Notes: generated from the sequence alone by a model not told the origin. DNA of 64,000 nt from an uncultured Curtobacterium sp. (GCA_913778205.1 CAJYUW010000051.1:20842-84841); one strand, 5' to 3'; counted from the first letter of the stretch, positions 48,854 to 59,594 are shown. A program made the numbers and translations.

Positions 48854-49219
48854 TCAGAGCAGCGACTGCGCGACGCGGCGCACCTCGGCCTTGCGACCGG
48901 CGCGCAGGGCGTTGATCGGCGAGTCGCCGATCGCGTCCTCGACCGCCAGCATCCAGCGGACGGCCTCGTCGTCGGAGAAGCCGTTGTCGGCGAGCACGAT
49001 CAGCGTGCCGCGCAGTTCGGGGAGGGGCTCGGCGCCGTCGAGGAACTCGCTCGGGACCTTCAGCACGCCGTCCACCCGCGCGGGCAGGAGCGTCTTCTGC
49101 TCGAAGAGCCGGTGGATCCGGCCGGGGGTCACGCCGAACAGCTCGACGAGGTCGGGGACCGTCAGCCAGCGCTCGGACAGGCTTGCATCGTCAGTGGGTG
49201 CGGGACTCACGACGCCCAT
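48854..49219 (-). CDS. Rv2175c family DNA-binding protein
   Basis: A 121-aa protein with an N-terminal winged helix-turn-helix (WLTVPDLVELFGVTPGRIHRLFEQKTLLPARVDGVLKVPSEF) and a helical C-terminal domain (PELRGTLIVLADNGFSDDEAVRWML). In M. tuberculosis, Rv2175c binds DNA and is phosphorylated by the neighbouring kinase PknL. Here too a Ser/Thr kinase lies close by (50858). ATG 49219 lacks a ribosome site, and GTG 49210 is an alternative. It is divergent from the LysM gene. Confidence 0.88.
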   Translation of the reverse strand: MGVVSPAPTDDASLSERWLTVPDLVELFGVTPGRIHRLFEQKTLLPARVDGVLKVPSEFLDGAEPLPELRGTLIVLADNGFSDDEAVRWMLAVEDAIGDSPINALRAGRKAEVRRVAQSLL

Positions 49220-49383
49220 GTTGCCAGAGCGCCGCCGCGATGCCGCGCATATCGTTCGTCACATTGGTCACACACGCAACACGCGACTCTCTGGTTGACT
49301 TGGGAATCAACGCGTGCCAGCGTGGAGCCACCTGTGAGTGCGCACACGCGCGCGTGGACGGCTCACCGAGGACAGGAGACCCC

Positions 49384-50673
49384 GTGGACAACGCTGCAGA
49401 CGAGGCCGCCCGGCGCGCACGCTCCGCCCGCTTCGCGACCATGCCCATCGTGCTCGCCGGGACGATCGCGGTGACCGCCGGCCTGACCGGTCCCGTCATC
49501 CACGCGCAGCCCCGGCACGACGACGAGGGCGGCTCCGACAAGCGGCACGTCGACCAGGACCGGAACGAGAGCGACCGCCCGGTGTTCGCCACCGCAGTCG
49601 CCCGCCCCGAGCGGACCGCCGTCACGACGGTCGCCGCCGTCTCGAAGGCCCCGACCACGTACACCGTCCGACAGGGCGACACCGTGTCGGCGATCGCCGC
49701 ACGCTTCGGCCTGTCGGCGCAGGAGGTCCTCGTCCGCAACGGCCTCGGCTGGAACACGATCATCCACCCCGGGCAGACCCTCCACCTCGCGAGCACCCCG
49801 GCCGTCCAGTCCGCACCGACGCGGGCCACCACGACGAGCACCGGGGCCGCCTCGAGCAGCTACCACGTCCGCTCGGGCGACACGGTCTCCGGCATCGCGT
49901 CCCGGATCGGCGTGTCGACCCAGGCGCTGCTCACGGCCAACAACCTCTCCCAGCGCAGCGTCATCTACCCCGGCCAGACGCTGCGGGTGCCGTCCGCAGC
50001 CGCACCGTCCGGCGGGTCCGCGAGCGGCTCGACCCGTCCCGCGAGCACCACCTCGGCGACCGCGAGCAGCGGCACCGTCCGGATCGCGACCGGGGACACC
50101 ATCGCCGCCATCGCAGCCGCGCACCACGTGTCCGTGAAGGCGCTCCTCGCGGCGAACGGCCTCAGCTACACGAGCACGATCTACGCCGGCAAGACCCTCG
50201 TGCTCCCGAGCGCCACCGCGTCGGCCGCGGTGTCCACCTCGGGGGCGACGTCGTCCGGTGGTGCATCGAGCGGCACCACGGTGCTCAGCGCCGAGCAGTG
50301 GCGGAACGCGGCGACGATCGTCAGCGTCGGCCGGTCGCTCGGCGTGCCGCAGCGCGGGCTCGTCGTGGCCCTCGCGGCGGCGATGCAGGAGTCCAGCCTG
50401 CGCAACCTGTCGCACGGCGACCGCGACTCGGTCGGGCTCTTCCAGCAGCGACCGAGCCAGGGATGGGGCAGCAAGGCCTCGCTGCAGGACCCGGCGACGG
50501 CCGCGAAGCGCTTCTTCGTCGGCAACCCCGGCCACACGCGGGGACTCCTCGGCGTGTCCGGGTGGTCGTCGATGAGCGTGACGGACGCCGCACAGGCCGT
50601 GCAGGTGTCGGCGTACCCGACGGCGTACGCGAAGTGGGCGGCCCCGGCCGAGACCTGGCTCGCCTCGCTCTGA
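49384..50673 (+). CDS. secreted LysM-repeat protein with lysozyme-like C-terminal domain
   Basis: A 429-aa exported wall-binding protein. GTG 49384 has AGGAG 5 nt upstream. A transmembrane or signal segment (TMPIVLAGTIAVTAGLTGPV, about 20-40) is followed by three LysM domains (TYTVRQGDTVSAIAARFGLS; SYHVRSGDTVSGIASRIGVS; TVRIATGDTIAAIAAAHHVS) joined by Ser/Thr/Ala linkers. The C-terminal ~130 residues (GLVVALAAAMQESSLRNLSHGDRDSVGLFQQRPSQGWGS) resemble the lysozyme-like domain found in actinobacterial wall proteins, with Glu in QESS as candidate catalytic acid. It likely binds and may trim peptidoglycan. Confidence 0.85.
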   Translation: MDNAADEAARRARSARFATMPIVLAGTIAVTAGLTGPVIHAQPRHDDEGGSDKRHVDQDRNESDRPVFATAVARPERTAVTTVAAVSKAPTTYTVRQGDTVSAIAARFGLSAQEVLVRNGLGWNTIIHPGQTLHLASTPAVQSAPTRATTTSTGAASSSYHVRSGDTVSGIASRIGVSTQALLTANNLSQRSVIYPGQTLRVPSAAAPSGGSASGSTRPASTTSATASSGTVRIATGDTIAAIAAAHHVSVKALLAANGLSYTSTIYAGKTLVLPSATASAAVSTSGATSSGGASSGTTVLSAEQWRNAATIVSVGRSLGVPQRGLVVALAAAMQESSLRNLSHGDRDSVGLFQQRPSQGWGSKASLQDPATAAKRFFVGNPGHTRGLLGVSGWSSMSVTDAAQAVQVSAYPTAYAKWAAPAETWLASL

Positions 50674-50703
50674 CGGTCCAGCCGCCGCGCCGCCTGTCCG
50701 ACC

Positions 50704-50787
50704 GGCCGGTCCACGTCGTCCCTCGGCCGGTCCACGTCGTCCCTCGGCCGGTCCGCGTCGTCCGTCGGCCGGTCCGCGTCGTCCCGG
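50704..50787. repeat. four 21-bp tandem repeats upstream of the kinase gene
   Basis: CGGCCGGTCCACGTCGTCCC-type units at 50704, 50725, 50746 and 50767, the first two identical except at the edges. They lie 30 nt after the LysM stop and 70 nt before the kinase start. Function unknown. Confidence 0.85.
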
Positions 50788-50844
50788 AGGTCGAGATCGG
50801 GTAACGGTCGGAGCGTCAGCACGGGCTCGTGCAGTCCGGATTCG

Positions 50845-50850
50845 TAGAAT
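50845..50850 (+). promoter_or_regulatory. -10 hexamer for a probable leaderless kinase transcript
   Basis: TAGAAT ends 7 nt before ATG 50858, so transcription may start at that codon. It overlaps the alternative ATG at 50849 and argues against it. Confidence 0.5.
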
Positions 50851-50857
50851 GCCGCAG

Positions 50858-52888
<2,031 letters not shown>

Positions 52889-52950
52889 CGGCAGCGCGGC
52901 AGCGCGGCAGCGCGGCAGCGCGAGCGACGGGATCGTCGCCCCGGTCGCGT

Positions 52951-53011
52951 CGCTGTCGCGAAAGCGACAGCGTTGCGGCTCCCGCCCGCGTCACTGTCGC
53001 GAGGGCGACAG
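52951..53011. repeat. CTGTCGC/GCGACAG hairpins, first two of an array
   Basis: Two small stem-loops share the same arms: 52951-52972 (9 bp, GAAA loop) and 52994-53011 (7 bp, GAGG loop). The first begins 62 nt after the kinase stop. Related GCGACAG copies continue to 53256. Confidence 0.7.
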
Positions 53012-53095
53012 GATCGTCGAGTCGGACCGCGGGGAACTGTCGCCATCGCGTACGCGCGTTCGCGAGGCTGGCGGCGCCGCGCCGAGCGCGACCAT

Positions 53096-53147
53096 CCGTC
53101 GGACGGGAGGCGCGGTGCAAGCGGGTGCCGTGCCTCCCGTCCGACGG
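53096..53147. repeat. GGACGGGAGGC palindrome, copy 6
   Basis: Imperfect stem (53096-53118 against 53125-53147) with G-U-type substitutions, in the convergent gap between the kinase gene and aroG. Confidence 0.7.
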
Positions 53148-53203
53148 AGGGTCCGTCCACACCACCGAAGCGACAGACACGTTGCCAGCGTCCGCAACAT
53201 GGT

Positions 53204-53256
53204 CGCGGAAGCGACAGATCCCTGCGTCGGCACCGCAGGGATCTGTCGCTTCCGCG
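53204..53256. terminator. long perfect hairpin in the kinase/aroG convergent gap
   Basis: A perfect 23-bp stem (53204-53226 with 53234-53256) and 7-nt loop, containing GCGACAG like the smaller hairpins at 52951-53011. It is a strong candidate bidirectional terminator. Confidence 0.7.
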
Positions 53257-53329
53257 CTCCCTCGACGCGCGGGCGCGCAGCGCGGCGGGCGCGCACGCCC
53301 GGGCGCGCCCGCCCCGGCGCGTCACCCGC

Positions 53330-53416
53330 GCGCCGCGCTCAGCGCCCGGCGTGCGGGTGCGCCGCGCCCAGCGCCCGGCGTGCGGGTGCGCCGCGCTCAG
53401 CGCGCGGCGTGCGGGT
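53330..53416. repeat. three 29-bp tandem repeats covering the aroG stop
   Basis: Units at 53330, 53359 and 53388 (start GCGCCGCGCTCAGCGC) are almost identical. The third contains the aroG stop codon and its last codons (HPHAAR), so the gene's 3' end has been copied twice downstream. 52889-53396 contains no gene. Confidence 0.85.
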
Positions 53417-54782
53417 GCGCGCCGAGCGCCTCGGCCACCAGGAACGCGAGCTCGAGCGACTGCATGTGGTTGAGGCGCGGGTCGCAGAGGGACTCGTAGC
53501 GGGTTGCGAGCGTGGCCTCGTCGATGTGCTCCGAGCCGCCGAGGCACTCCGTGACGTCATCGCCCGTCAACTCCACGTGCATGCCGCCCGGGTACGTGCC
53601 GACCTCGCGGTGCGCCTCGAAGAAGCCGAGGACCTCGTCCACGACGTCGTCGAACCGTCGGGTCTTGTAGCCGGTCGGGGTGGTGAGGCCGTTGCCGTGC
53701 ATCGGGTCGGTCACCCACAGCGGGTTCGCGTCCATGCCCTTGATCGCCTCGAGGAGCTTCGGCAGCTCGTCGCGGATCTTGCCGGCACCCATGCGCGTGA
53801 TGAACGTCAGGCGTCCGGGCTCGCGGTTCGGGTCGAGCTTCTCGACGAGCGCCTTCATGTCGTCGACCGAGGTGGTCGGGCCGAGCTTGACGCCGATCGG
53901 GTTCCGCACGCGCGACAGGAAGTCGACGTGCGCGCCGTCGATGTCCCGGGTCCGCTCCCCGATCCAGATGAAGTGTCCGGACGTGTCGTACGGCAGGCCG
54001 GACCGGGAGTCGATCCGGGTCATCGGACGCTCGTAGTCCATGAGCAGGCCCTCGTGCGAGGCGTAGAACTCGACGTGCTTGAGCTCGTCGAAGTCGGCAC
54101 CGCAGGCGTCCATGAACCGGATCGCACGGTCGATCTCCTGCGCGAGGTGCTCGTAGCGGGCGTTCGCGGGGTTCGAGGCGAAGCCCTTGTTCCACGAGTG
54201 CACCTGACGCAGGTCGGCGAACCCGCCCTGGGTGAAGGCACGCACGAGGTTCAGCGTGGACGCGGCCGTGTGGTAGCCCTGCACGAGGCGGCGGGGGTCG
54301 GCCTGGCGGCTCTCGGGCGTGAAGTCGTAGCCGTTGACGATGTCGCCCCGGTAGGCCGGCAGCGTGACGTCGCCGCGGGTCTCGAAGTCGCTCGAGCGCG
54401 GCTTGGCGAACTGCCCGGCCATGCGCCCCATCTTGATGACGGGCATCGACGCGCCGTAGGTGAGCACGACGGCCATCTGCAGGATCGTCTTGACGCGGTC
54501 GCGGATGGAGTCGGCAGTGGCGCCCGCGAAGGTCTCGGCGCAGTCCCCGCCCTGGAGCAGGAAGGCCTTGCCCTGCGCCGCGGCGGCCAGGCGGTCACGC
54601 AGCTTGTCGACCTCGCCCGCGAACACGAGGGGCGGCAGCGTGGCGATCTCGGCGGAGGCGGCCTCTGCCGCGACCGGGTCCGGCCAGGTCGGCTGCTGCT
54701 TGATCGGGAGCGTGCGCCAATGGTCGAGGCCCTCGATGACGTCCGGATCCTGCAGGGCGACGAAGTCGGTCGACTCGAACAA
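53397..54782 (-). CDS. aroG: 3-deoxy-7-phosphoheptulonate synthase, class II
   Basis: A 461-aa class II DAHP synthase, the first shikimate-pathway step (PEP plus erythrose 4-phosphate). FLLQGGDCAETF, KMGRMAGQFAKPRS, LPAYRGDIVN, EFYASHEGLL, GVKLGPTT, FITRMGAGK and TDPMHGN contain the metal and PEP ligands. TTG 54782 (MFESTDFVAL) has GAGG 8 nt upstream and is the apparent start. Class II enzymes in actinobacteria are often feedback-inhibited by aromatic amino acids and may partner chorismate mutase. Its position next to the kinase follows mycobacterial gene order. Confidence 0.95.
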   Translation of the reverse strand: MFESTDFVALQDPDVIEGLDHWRTLPIKQQPTWPDPVAAEAASAEIATLPPLVFAGEVDKLRDRLAAAAQGKAFLLQGGDCAETFAGATADSIRDRVKTILQMAVVLTYGASMPVIKMGRMAGQFAKPRSSDFETRGDVTLPAYRGDIVNGYDFTPESRQADPRRLVQGYHTAASTLNLVRAFTQGGFADLRQVHSWNKGFASNPANARYEHLAQEIDRAIRFMDACGADFDELKHVEFYASHEGLLMDYERPMTRIDSRSGLPYDTSGHFIWIGERTRDIDGAHVDFLSRVRNPIGVKLGPTTSVDDMKALVEKLDPNREPGRLTFITRMGAGKIRDELPKLLEAIKGMDANPLWVTDPMHGNGLTTPTGYKTRRFDDVVDEVLGFFEAHREVGTYPGGMHVELTGDDVTECLGGSEHIDEATLATRYESLCDPRLNHMQSLELAFLVAEALGAHPHAAR

Positions 54783-54878
54783 GGGCGTTACCTCGGTGTT
54801 CTGGGCTCACGGCCGGTCGGGCGACCGGCTCTCCGGTCGGTGACCCGCCGTCCGGCCGGGTTGCCGGACCCTGCGAGC

Positions 54879-55607
54879 CTACCGTCCGGAGGCCGCGCCC
54901 CGCTCCCTCATGACCTGCTCGCGCGCGGACGACGCCCGCTCCTTGACGCTCGTCGCGTACACGTCGACGTACTCCTGCTTGCTCAGGCCGGCGAGCTCGT
55001 GCATGACCTCGTCGGTGACGCTGCGCAGGATGAACCGGTCGGTCTCGAAGCCCTGGAACCGGGAGAAGTCGAGCGGCTTGCCGAACACGACGCCGACGCG
55101 CTTGATCTTCGGGAAGCGCTGGCCGATCTGCTGGACCTCGCGGGTGCCGACCATGGCGACCGGCACGACGACGACCCGCCCCTCGAGGATCATCCGGGCG
55201 ATGCCGGTGCGCCCGCGGTAGAGCTTGCCGTCCGGGCTGCGCGTGCCCTCGGGGTAGATGCCGAGCTGCTCCCCGCGTGCGAGGACCTGCAGGCCCGTGC
55301 GGAGCGACGCCTCGGACGCCTTGCCGCCGGACCGGTCGATCGGCAGCTGTCCGATCGCGTTGAAGAAGGTCTTCGTGGCCCAGCCCTTGAGGCCGCGCCC
55401 GGTGAAGTAGTCGCTCTTCGCGAGGAACGAGATGCGCCGGTCGAGGACGGCCGGCAGGATCACCGAGTCGATGAACGAGATGTGGTTCGACGCGAAGATC
55501 ACCGGGCCCTTCGTGGGCACGTGCTCACGGCCGACGACCCACGGTCGGAAGAGCGTGAGGATGAGCGGGCCGAGCAGGAAGTTCTTCAGCAGCCAGTAGG
55601 TCATCAT
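54879..55607 (-). CDS. 1-acylglycerol-3-phosphate O-acyltransferase family protein
   Basis: A 242-aa PlsC-type acyltransferase. FASNHISFIDSVIL holds the catalytic His-X4-Asp, FFNAIGQLPIDR the second block, and GIYPEGTRSPDGKLYRGRTG the substrate-binding third block. VVPVAMVGT is block IV. An N-terminal hydrophobic segment (MMTYWLLKNFLLGPLILTLF) suggests membrane attachment. It likely makes phosphatidate from lysophosphatidate, or acylates another lyso-lipid. Convergence with lipid genes (fadD at 56755) is suggestive. It corresponds to Rv2182c by position. Confidence 0.9.
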   Translation of the reverse strand: MMTYWLLKNFLLGPLILTLFRPWVVGREHVPTKGPVIFASNHISFIDSVILPAVLDRRISFLAKSDYFTGRGLKGWATKTFFNAIGQLPIDRSGGKASEASLRTGLQVLARGEQLGIYPEGTRSPDGKLYRGRTGIARMILEGRVVVVPVAMVGTREVQQIGQRFPKIKRVGVVFGKPLDFSRFQGFETDRFILRSVTDEVMHELAGLSKQEYVDVYATSVKERASSAREQVMRERGAASGR

Positions 55608-55656
55608 CGACTCCAGTTCGGGACGGACATCCGCGGCGACGGGACCGAGCCGGATC

Positions 55657-56610
55657 CTACGCCGTGCGGGCGTGGATCCGGGCGAGGTCCGCGGCGCCGA
55701 CGACGCCGGCGTCGTTGACGAGCTCCGCGATCACGAAGTCCGGCTCCGGGTGGTACCCGCGGGCCGGGAGGTTGCCGAGGTAGGCCTGCTTGATCGGCTC
55801 GAGCAGTCGGTCGCCCGCGCTCGCGACGCCGCCGCCGAACACGAACAGCTGCGGGTCGAGCACGGCGGACAGCGAGGCGCAGGCCTCACCGAGGTGTCGA
55901 CCGAGCCGCCGCAGCGCCGCGAGGGCGCCCGGGTCGTCCGCGAGGATCAGGTCGCCCACGATCTTGCCGTCGAGGTGGCCACCGTTCTGCTCGCGGGCGT
56001 CGGCGAGGGCGGACCCGATGCCGCCGGCGTCCGCCACGTCGTTCGCCATGCGCTGCAGGGCACGACCCGAGCCGTACTGCTCGATGCACCCGCGGGCGCC
56101 GCAGCCGCAGGGCAGGCCGTTCGGGACGATGCGGAGGTGGCCGATCTCGCCGCCGGTGCCGAAGCCCCCGCGGAAGAGGCGGTCCTCGGTGACGATCGCC
56201 CCGCCGACCCCGGTGCCGATCGTGAGCATGGTCATGTCGGACACGAGCCGCCCGGCACCGAAGCGGAACTCCGCCCAGCCCGCCGCGTTGGCGTCGTTGT
56301 CGACGGTGATGTGCAGGTCGCCGATGCGCTGCTGGAGCTTCTGCCGCAGCGGCTCGTTCCGCCACCGGATGTTCGGCGTGTAGTAGACGATCGACTGCGA
56401 CGCATCGATGAAGCCCGGCGCCGCGACCCCGACCGCGCCGACCTCGTGCGAGGCCCGCAGGCGCGTGACCATCGTCACGACGTCGTCGAGCATGGCGTCC
56501 GGGTCCGCAGCGTTCGTGGCGACGCGGTCCTCGGCGAGGATCTCGCCGAGCTCCGAGACGACCGCTCCCGCGATCTTGGTGCCCCCGATGTCGATTCCGA
56601 TGGCGTGCAC
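55657..56610 (-). CDS. ROK family glucokinase
   Basis: A 317-aa sugar kinase. AIGIDIGGTKIAGAVV is the ATP phosphate loop, VDNDANAAGWAEFRFG the catalytic-Asp motif, GTGVGGAIV the sugar-binding region, and GLPCGCGARGCIEQYGSG the ROK zinc site (CXCX4C). EIGH and FGGGVA follow. This is the actinobacterial GlkA type, phosphorylating glucose with ATP in the cytoplasm. GTG 56610 lies 8 nt after TAGGCT (56624-56619) with no ribosome site, again suggesting leaderless transcription. It is divergent from fadD. Confidence 0.94.
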   Translation of the reverse strand: MHAIGIDIGGTKIAGAVVSELGEILAEDRVATNAADPDAMLDDVVTMVTRLRASHEVGAVGVAAPGFIDASQSIVYYTPNIRWRNEPLRQKLQQRIGDLHITVDNDANAAGWAEFRFGAGRLVSDMTMLTIGTGVGGAIVTEDRLFRGGFGTGGEIGHLRIVPNGLPCGCGARGCIEQYGSGRALQRMANDVADAGGIGSALADAREQNGGHLDGKIVGDLILADDPGALAALRRLGRHLGEACASLSAVLDPQLFVFGGGVASAGDRLLEPIKQAYLGNLPARGYHPEPDFVIAELVNDAGVVGAADLARIHARTA

Positions 56611-56618
56611 GGTCCACG

Positions 56619-56624
56619 AGCCTA
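56619..56624 (-). promoter_or_regulatory. -10 hexamer for a probable leaderless glucokinase transcript
   Basis: Minus-strand TAGGCT is 8 nt from the GTG at 56610. On the other strand TATGCT at 56689-56694 is a candidate -10 for fadD. Confidence 0.45.
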
Positions 56625-56754
56625 CCGGTTCGCGGTGTCCACACCGAACGCTCGGCTTCCGCCACGCGCTTCTCCCTGTACGGACCCCTATGCTGGCGGT
56701 GTCGCCTCGACGATGAGGCGCGATCGAATCGAACCGGCCGACGAGGGAGTCACC

Positions 56755-58737
56755 GTGAACGATCAGCGACCCGAGCGCCTCACCACCGCCACCACCACCG
56801 GACCCGGTCAGCGGTCTGCCGCAGCCCCGTCGAGCGGCGCACCCGCTGATGCCGCCCCGCCGAGCGGCGCACCCGCGCAGGCGCCGACCGGGAGGCACGC
56901 CTCGCGTCCCAGCGCGGGTCCCGTCGCGCCCGACCACGGTTCCGCGGCGCGCCTCCTCACGGAGCGCGCACGCCTGACCCCGGACCGCCCCGTCCTGGCC
57001 GAGCGGCACGGCAACACGTGGACGCCGATCACCGCGGCCGAGACCCTCGCGCGCATCCGGGCCATCGCGAAGGGGTTCGTCGCAGCCGGGCTCGGACCGG
57101 GCGCGCACGTCGCGATCCTCTCCCGCACCCGGCTCGAGTGGACGCTGGTCGACTTCGCGGTGTGGACCGCCGGACTCGTGTCCGTCCCGGTGTACGAGAC
57201 GAGCTCCCCCGACCAGATCCGCTGGATCCTCGCGGACTCGGAGGCCGTCGCCATCGTCGTCGAGCAGGAGCAGCACGCCCGACGCGTCGCCGCCATCGCC
57301 CCCGATCTGCCGCACCTCGGGCAGCACTGGACGATGGACGGCGGCGGCCTCGACGACCTCGCCCGGCTCGGCGAGGACGTCACCGACGAGGAGCTCGACG
57401 CCCGCACCGCCGCCGTGCACGGGCACGACGACGCGACGATCATCTACACGTCGGGCACCACCGGCCGGCCGAAGGGCTGCGTGCTCCGGCACGACAACTT
57501 CACGGCCACGGTGGAGGGCGCGTCGGAGGCCATGCCCGAGGTCATCGCCGAGGGCTCGTCCACGCTCCTGTTCATCCCGATGGCGCACGTGTTCGCGCGC
57601 TTCATCGCGGCGATGTCCCTCTCCGCCGGGGTCATGGTCGGGCACGAACCCGACACCAAGGACCTCATGAAGGCCGTGTCGACCTTCCGGCCGACGTTCC
57701 TGCTCGCGGTGCCGCGGGTGTTCGAGAAGATCTACAACTCCGCCGAACAGAAGGCCGACCTCGGCGGCAAGGGCCGGATCTTCCGCGCGGCGGCGGCCAC
57801 CGCGGTCGCCCACTCGGAGGCCCTCGCCACCGGGAAGGTCCCGCTCGGGCTCCGCCTGCGCTTCCGCCTCTTCGACCGGCTCGTCTACGCCAAGCTCCGC
57901 GACGCGATCGGTGGACGCGTCCGGTACGCCGTCAGCGGCTCGGCGCCGCTCTCGCCGCGGCTGTCGCACTTCTTCCGCTCGATCGGCGTCCTGATCCTCG
58001 AGGGCTACGGCCTCACCGAGACGACCGCCCCCGCGACGGTCAACCGGGCGGCGGAGCTGCGGATCGGCACCGTCGGCCGCGCGCTGCCCGGGGTCGAGGT
58101 GCGGATCGCGGACGACGGCGAGATCCTCATCCGCGGGGTCGACGTCTTCGACCGGTACTGGCACAACGACGAGGCGACCGAGAAGGCGTTCGTCGACGGC
58201 TGGTTCCGCACCGGTGACCTCGGTCGGCTCGACGCCGACGGGGTGCTGACCGTCACCGGCCGTGCGAAAGAGCTCATCGTCACCGCCAGCGGCAAGAACG
58301 TCGCCCCGGCACCGCTCGAGGACGGCATCCGGGAGCACCCCGTCGTCGGCCAGGCGATCGTCGTCGGCGAGGGCAAGCCCTTCGTCGCGGCCCTCGTCAC
58401 GCTCGACCGCGACATGCTGCCGGGCTGGTGCGAGGCGCGCGGTATCTCCCCCGCGCTGTCCCCGCACGAGGCGGCCTACGACGAGCGCGTGCACCAGGCC
58501 GTCCAGGAGGCCATCGACGCCGCGAACCAGCGCGTGTCGCGGGCCGAGTCCGTCCGGTCGTTCACCATCCTCGACACCGACCTGACCGAGGCGTCCGGGC
58601 ACCTCACGCCGAAGCTGACGATCAAGCGTCCGGTGATCATGCGGGACTTCGCCGCGGACATCGAGCACATCTACTCGGGCTCGAAGGTGCAGACCACCGC
58701 GACGCCGGTGGTGACCAGCCGTCGCCGACGCGGCTGA
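56755..58737 (+). CDS. long-chain fatty acid--CoA ligase (FadD15-like)
   Basis: A 660-aa AMP-binding acyl-CoA synthetase. IIYTSGTTGRPKGCVLRH (about 230) is the P-loop, EGYGLTETTAPATVN the adenylate motif, WFRTGDLGRLDADGVLTVTGRAKELIVTASGKNVAP the hinge and C-terminal domain entry. An ~60-residue Ala/Pro/Thr-rich N-terminal extension is not part of the enzyme fold. GTG 56755 has GGGAG 5 nt upstream; an in-frame ATG at 56713 is possible. Position matches Rv2187 (fadD15) of M. tuberculosis. It activates fatty acids for phospholipid synthesis or oxidation. Confidence 0.93.
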   Translation: MNDQRPERLTTATTTGPGQRSAAAPSSGAPADAAPPSGAPAQAPTGRHASRPSAGPVAPDHGSAARLLTERARLTPDRPVLAERHGNTWTPITAAETLARIRAIAKGFVAAGLGPGAHVAILSRTRLEWTLVDFAVWTAGLVSVPVYETSSPDQIRWILADSEAVAIVVEQEQHARRVAAIAPDLPHLGQHWTMDGGGLDDLARLGEDVTDEELDARTAAVHGHDDATIIYTSGTTGRPKGCVLRHDNFTATVEGASEAMPEVIAEGSSTLLFIPMAHVFARFIAAMSLSAGVMVGHEPDTKDLMKAVSTFRPTFLLAVPRVFEKIYNSAEQKADLGGKGRIFRAAAATAVAHSEALATGKVPLGLRLRFRLFDRLVYAKLRDAIGGRVRYAVSGSAPLSPRLSHFFRSIGVLILEGYGLTETTAPATVNRAAELRIGTVGRALPGVEVRIADDGEILIRGVDVFDRYWHNDEATEKAFVDGWFRTGDLGRLDADGVLTVTGRAKELIVTASGKNVAPAPLEDGIREHPVVGQAIVVGEGKPFVAALVTLDRDMLPGWCEARGISPALSPHEAAYDERVHQAVQEAIDAANQRVSRAESVRSFTILDTDLTEASGHLTPKLTIKRPVIMRDFAADIEHIYSGSKVQTTATPVVTSRRRRG

Positions 58738-58747
58738 CGATCTCGAC

Positions 58748-58808
58748 GCGACGCCCGGGAGGCCCTGTGCCGGTCCCTGGGACCGGCACCGGGCCTCCCG
58801 GGCGTCGC
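58748..58808. repeat. CCCGGGAGGC palindrome, copy 7
   Basis: A 30-bp stem with one mismatch (58748-58777 with 58779-58808), starting 11 nt after the fadD stop. It is the longest stem of the family and a probable terminator for fadD and the facing small ORF. Confidence 0.8.
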
Positions 58809-58835
58809 GGTGTGCGCGGGGCGCCGCGCGCCCAC

Positions 58836-58967
58836 TCAGCCCTGCGCGGGCATCTCCGCGGCGGGTGCGTCGAGCACGGCCGTCGACGACGTCGTCGAGG
58901 CGACCGGTTCGGGTCGGAGGTTGGTGCGGGTGCGGTGCGAGCTGAGCTCGTTGTCCTGAGCGGCCAT
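58836..58967 (-). CDS. possible small ORF, 43 aa
   Basis: ATG 58967 to TGA 58836 encodes MAAQDNELSSHRTRTNLRPE followed by a Thr/Ser/Ala-rich second half ending AAEMPAQG. AGGA lies 7 nt before the ATG. The peptide is hydrophilic, has no signal or Cys, and I recognise no family. It has its own terminator-like palindrome (58748-58808) downstream and ~120 nt of untranslated sequence between it and def. Its composition, rich in Ser/Thr but not the Arg/Pro/Gly expected from random GC-rich frames, mildly favours coding. Confidence 0.4.
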   Translation of the reverse strand: MAAQDNELSSHRTRTNLRPEPVASTTSSTAVLDAPAAEMPAQG

Positions 58968-59089
58968 GATGGTGTCCTGGGGGTGTGGGGGTACGTCGTC
59001 GGTGGGAAGCCGACGGAGGTACGGTACCTCTTCTCCGGGACGAGCCGGGAATCCCCCGTGGGGGTGTCACGGCCGCGCGGGCGTCCGGG

Positions 59090-59593
59090 CTAGTGGAACC
59101 AGTCCTGCGCGCGGATGTCGCGGAGCGCCTGCCGCCGGACCTCCGGGTCGAGCGTCATCACGTAGACGGTGCCGTCGAGGTGGTCGACCTCGTGCTGGAG
59201 CGCCTCGGCCATGAGCCCGTCGCCCTCGAGGACCACCTCGTTGCCGTCGACGTCCACACCGCTGACCTTCGCGTGCGGGTACCGCCGGGTCGGGTAGCCG
59301 AGACCGGGGACGGAGAGGCAGCCCTCCTCCATGAGGACGGGCTCGCCGGAGACCTCGACGACCTCGGGGTTGAGGACGTACCCGACCTCGCCGTCGACGT
59401 TGTACGAGAACGCACGCAGCCCGACGCCGATCTGCGGCGCGGCCACACCGGCGCGACCGGGTTCCTTGACGGTGTCGATGAGGTCCTGCACGAGGTCCCG
59501 GACGCCCTGGGACCCGAGCGCCTCGGGGCGGATCGGGTCGGAGGGGGAACGGAGGACGGGGTCGCCGAACAGGCGGATGGGACGGACGGTCAC
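59090..59593 (-). CDS. def: peptide deformylase
   Basis: A 167-aa Fe/Zn hydrolase removing the N-formyl group from nascent proteins. [13 protein letters not shown] (motif 1), [10 protein letters not shown] (motif 2, Cys ligand) and [10 protein letters not shown] (motif 3, His-Glu-X2-His) are all present. The start codon is GTG 59593, 1 nt after the pyc stop, so the two are cotranscribed. The pairing of def behind pyc is seen in related genera. Confidence 0.95.
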   Translation of the reverse strand: MTVRPIRLFGDPVLRSPSDPIRPEALGSQGVRDLVQDLIDTVKEPGRAGVAAPQIGVGLRAFSYNVDGEVGYVLNPEVVEVSGEPVLMEEGCLSVPGLGYPTRRYPHAKVSGVDVDGNEVVLEGDGLMAEALQHEVDHLDGTVYVMTLDPEVRRQALRDIRAQDWFH

Positions 59594-59594
59594 G

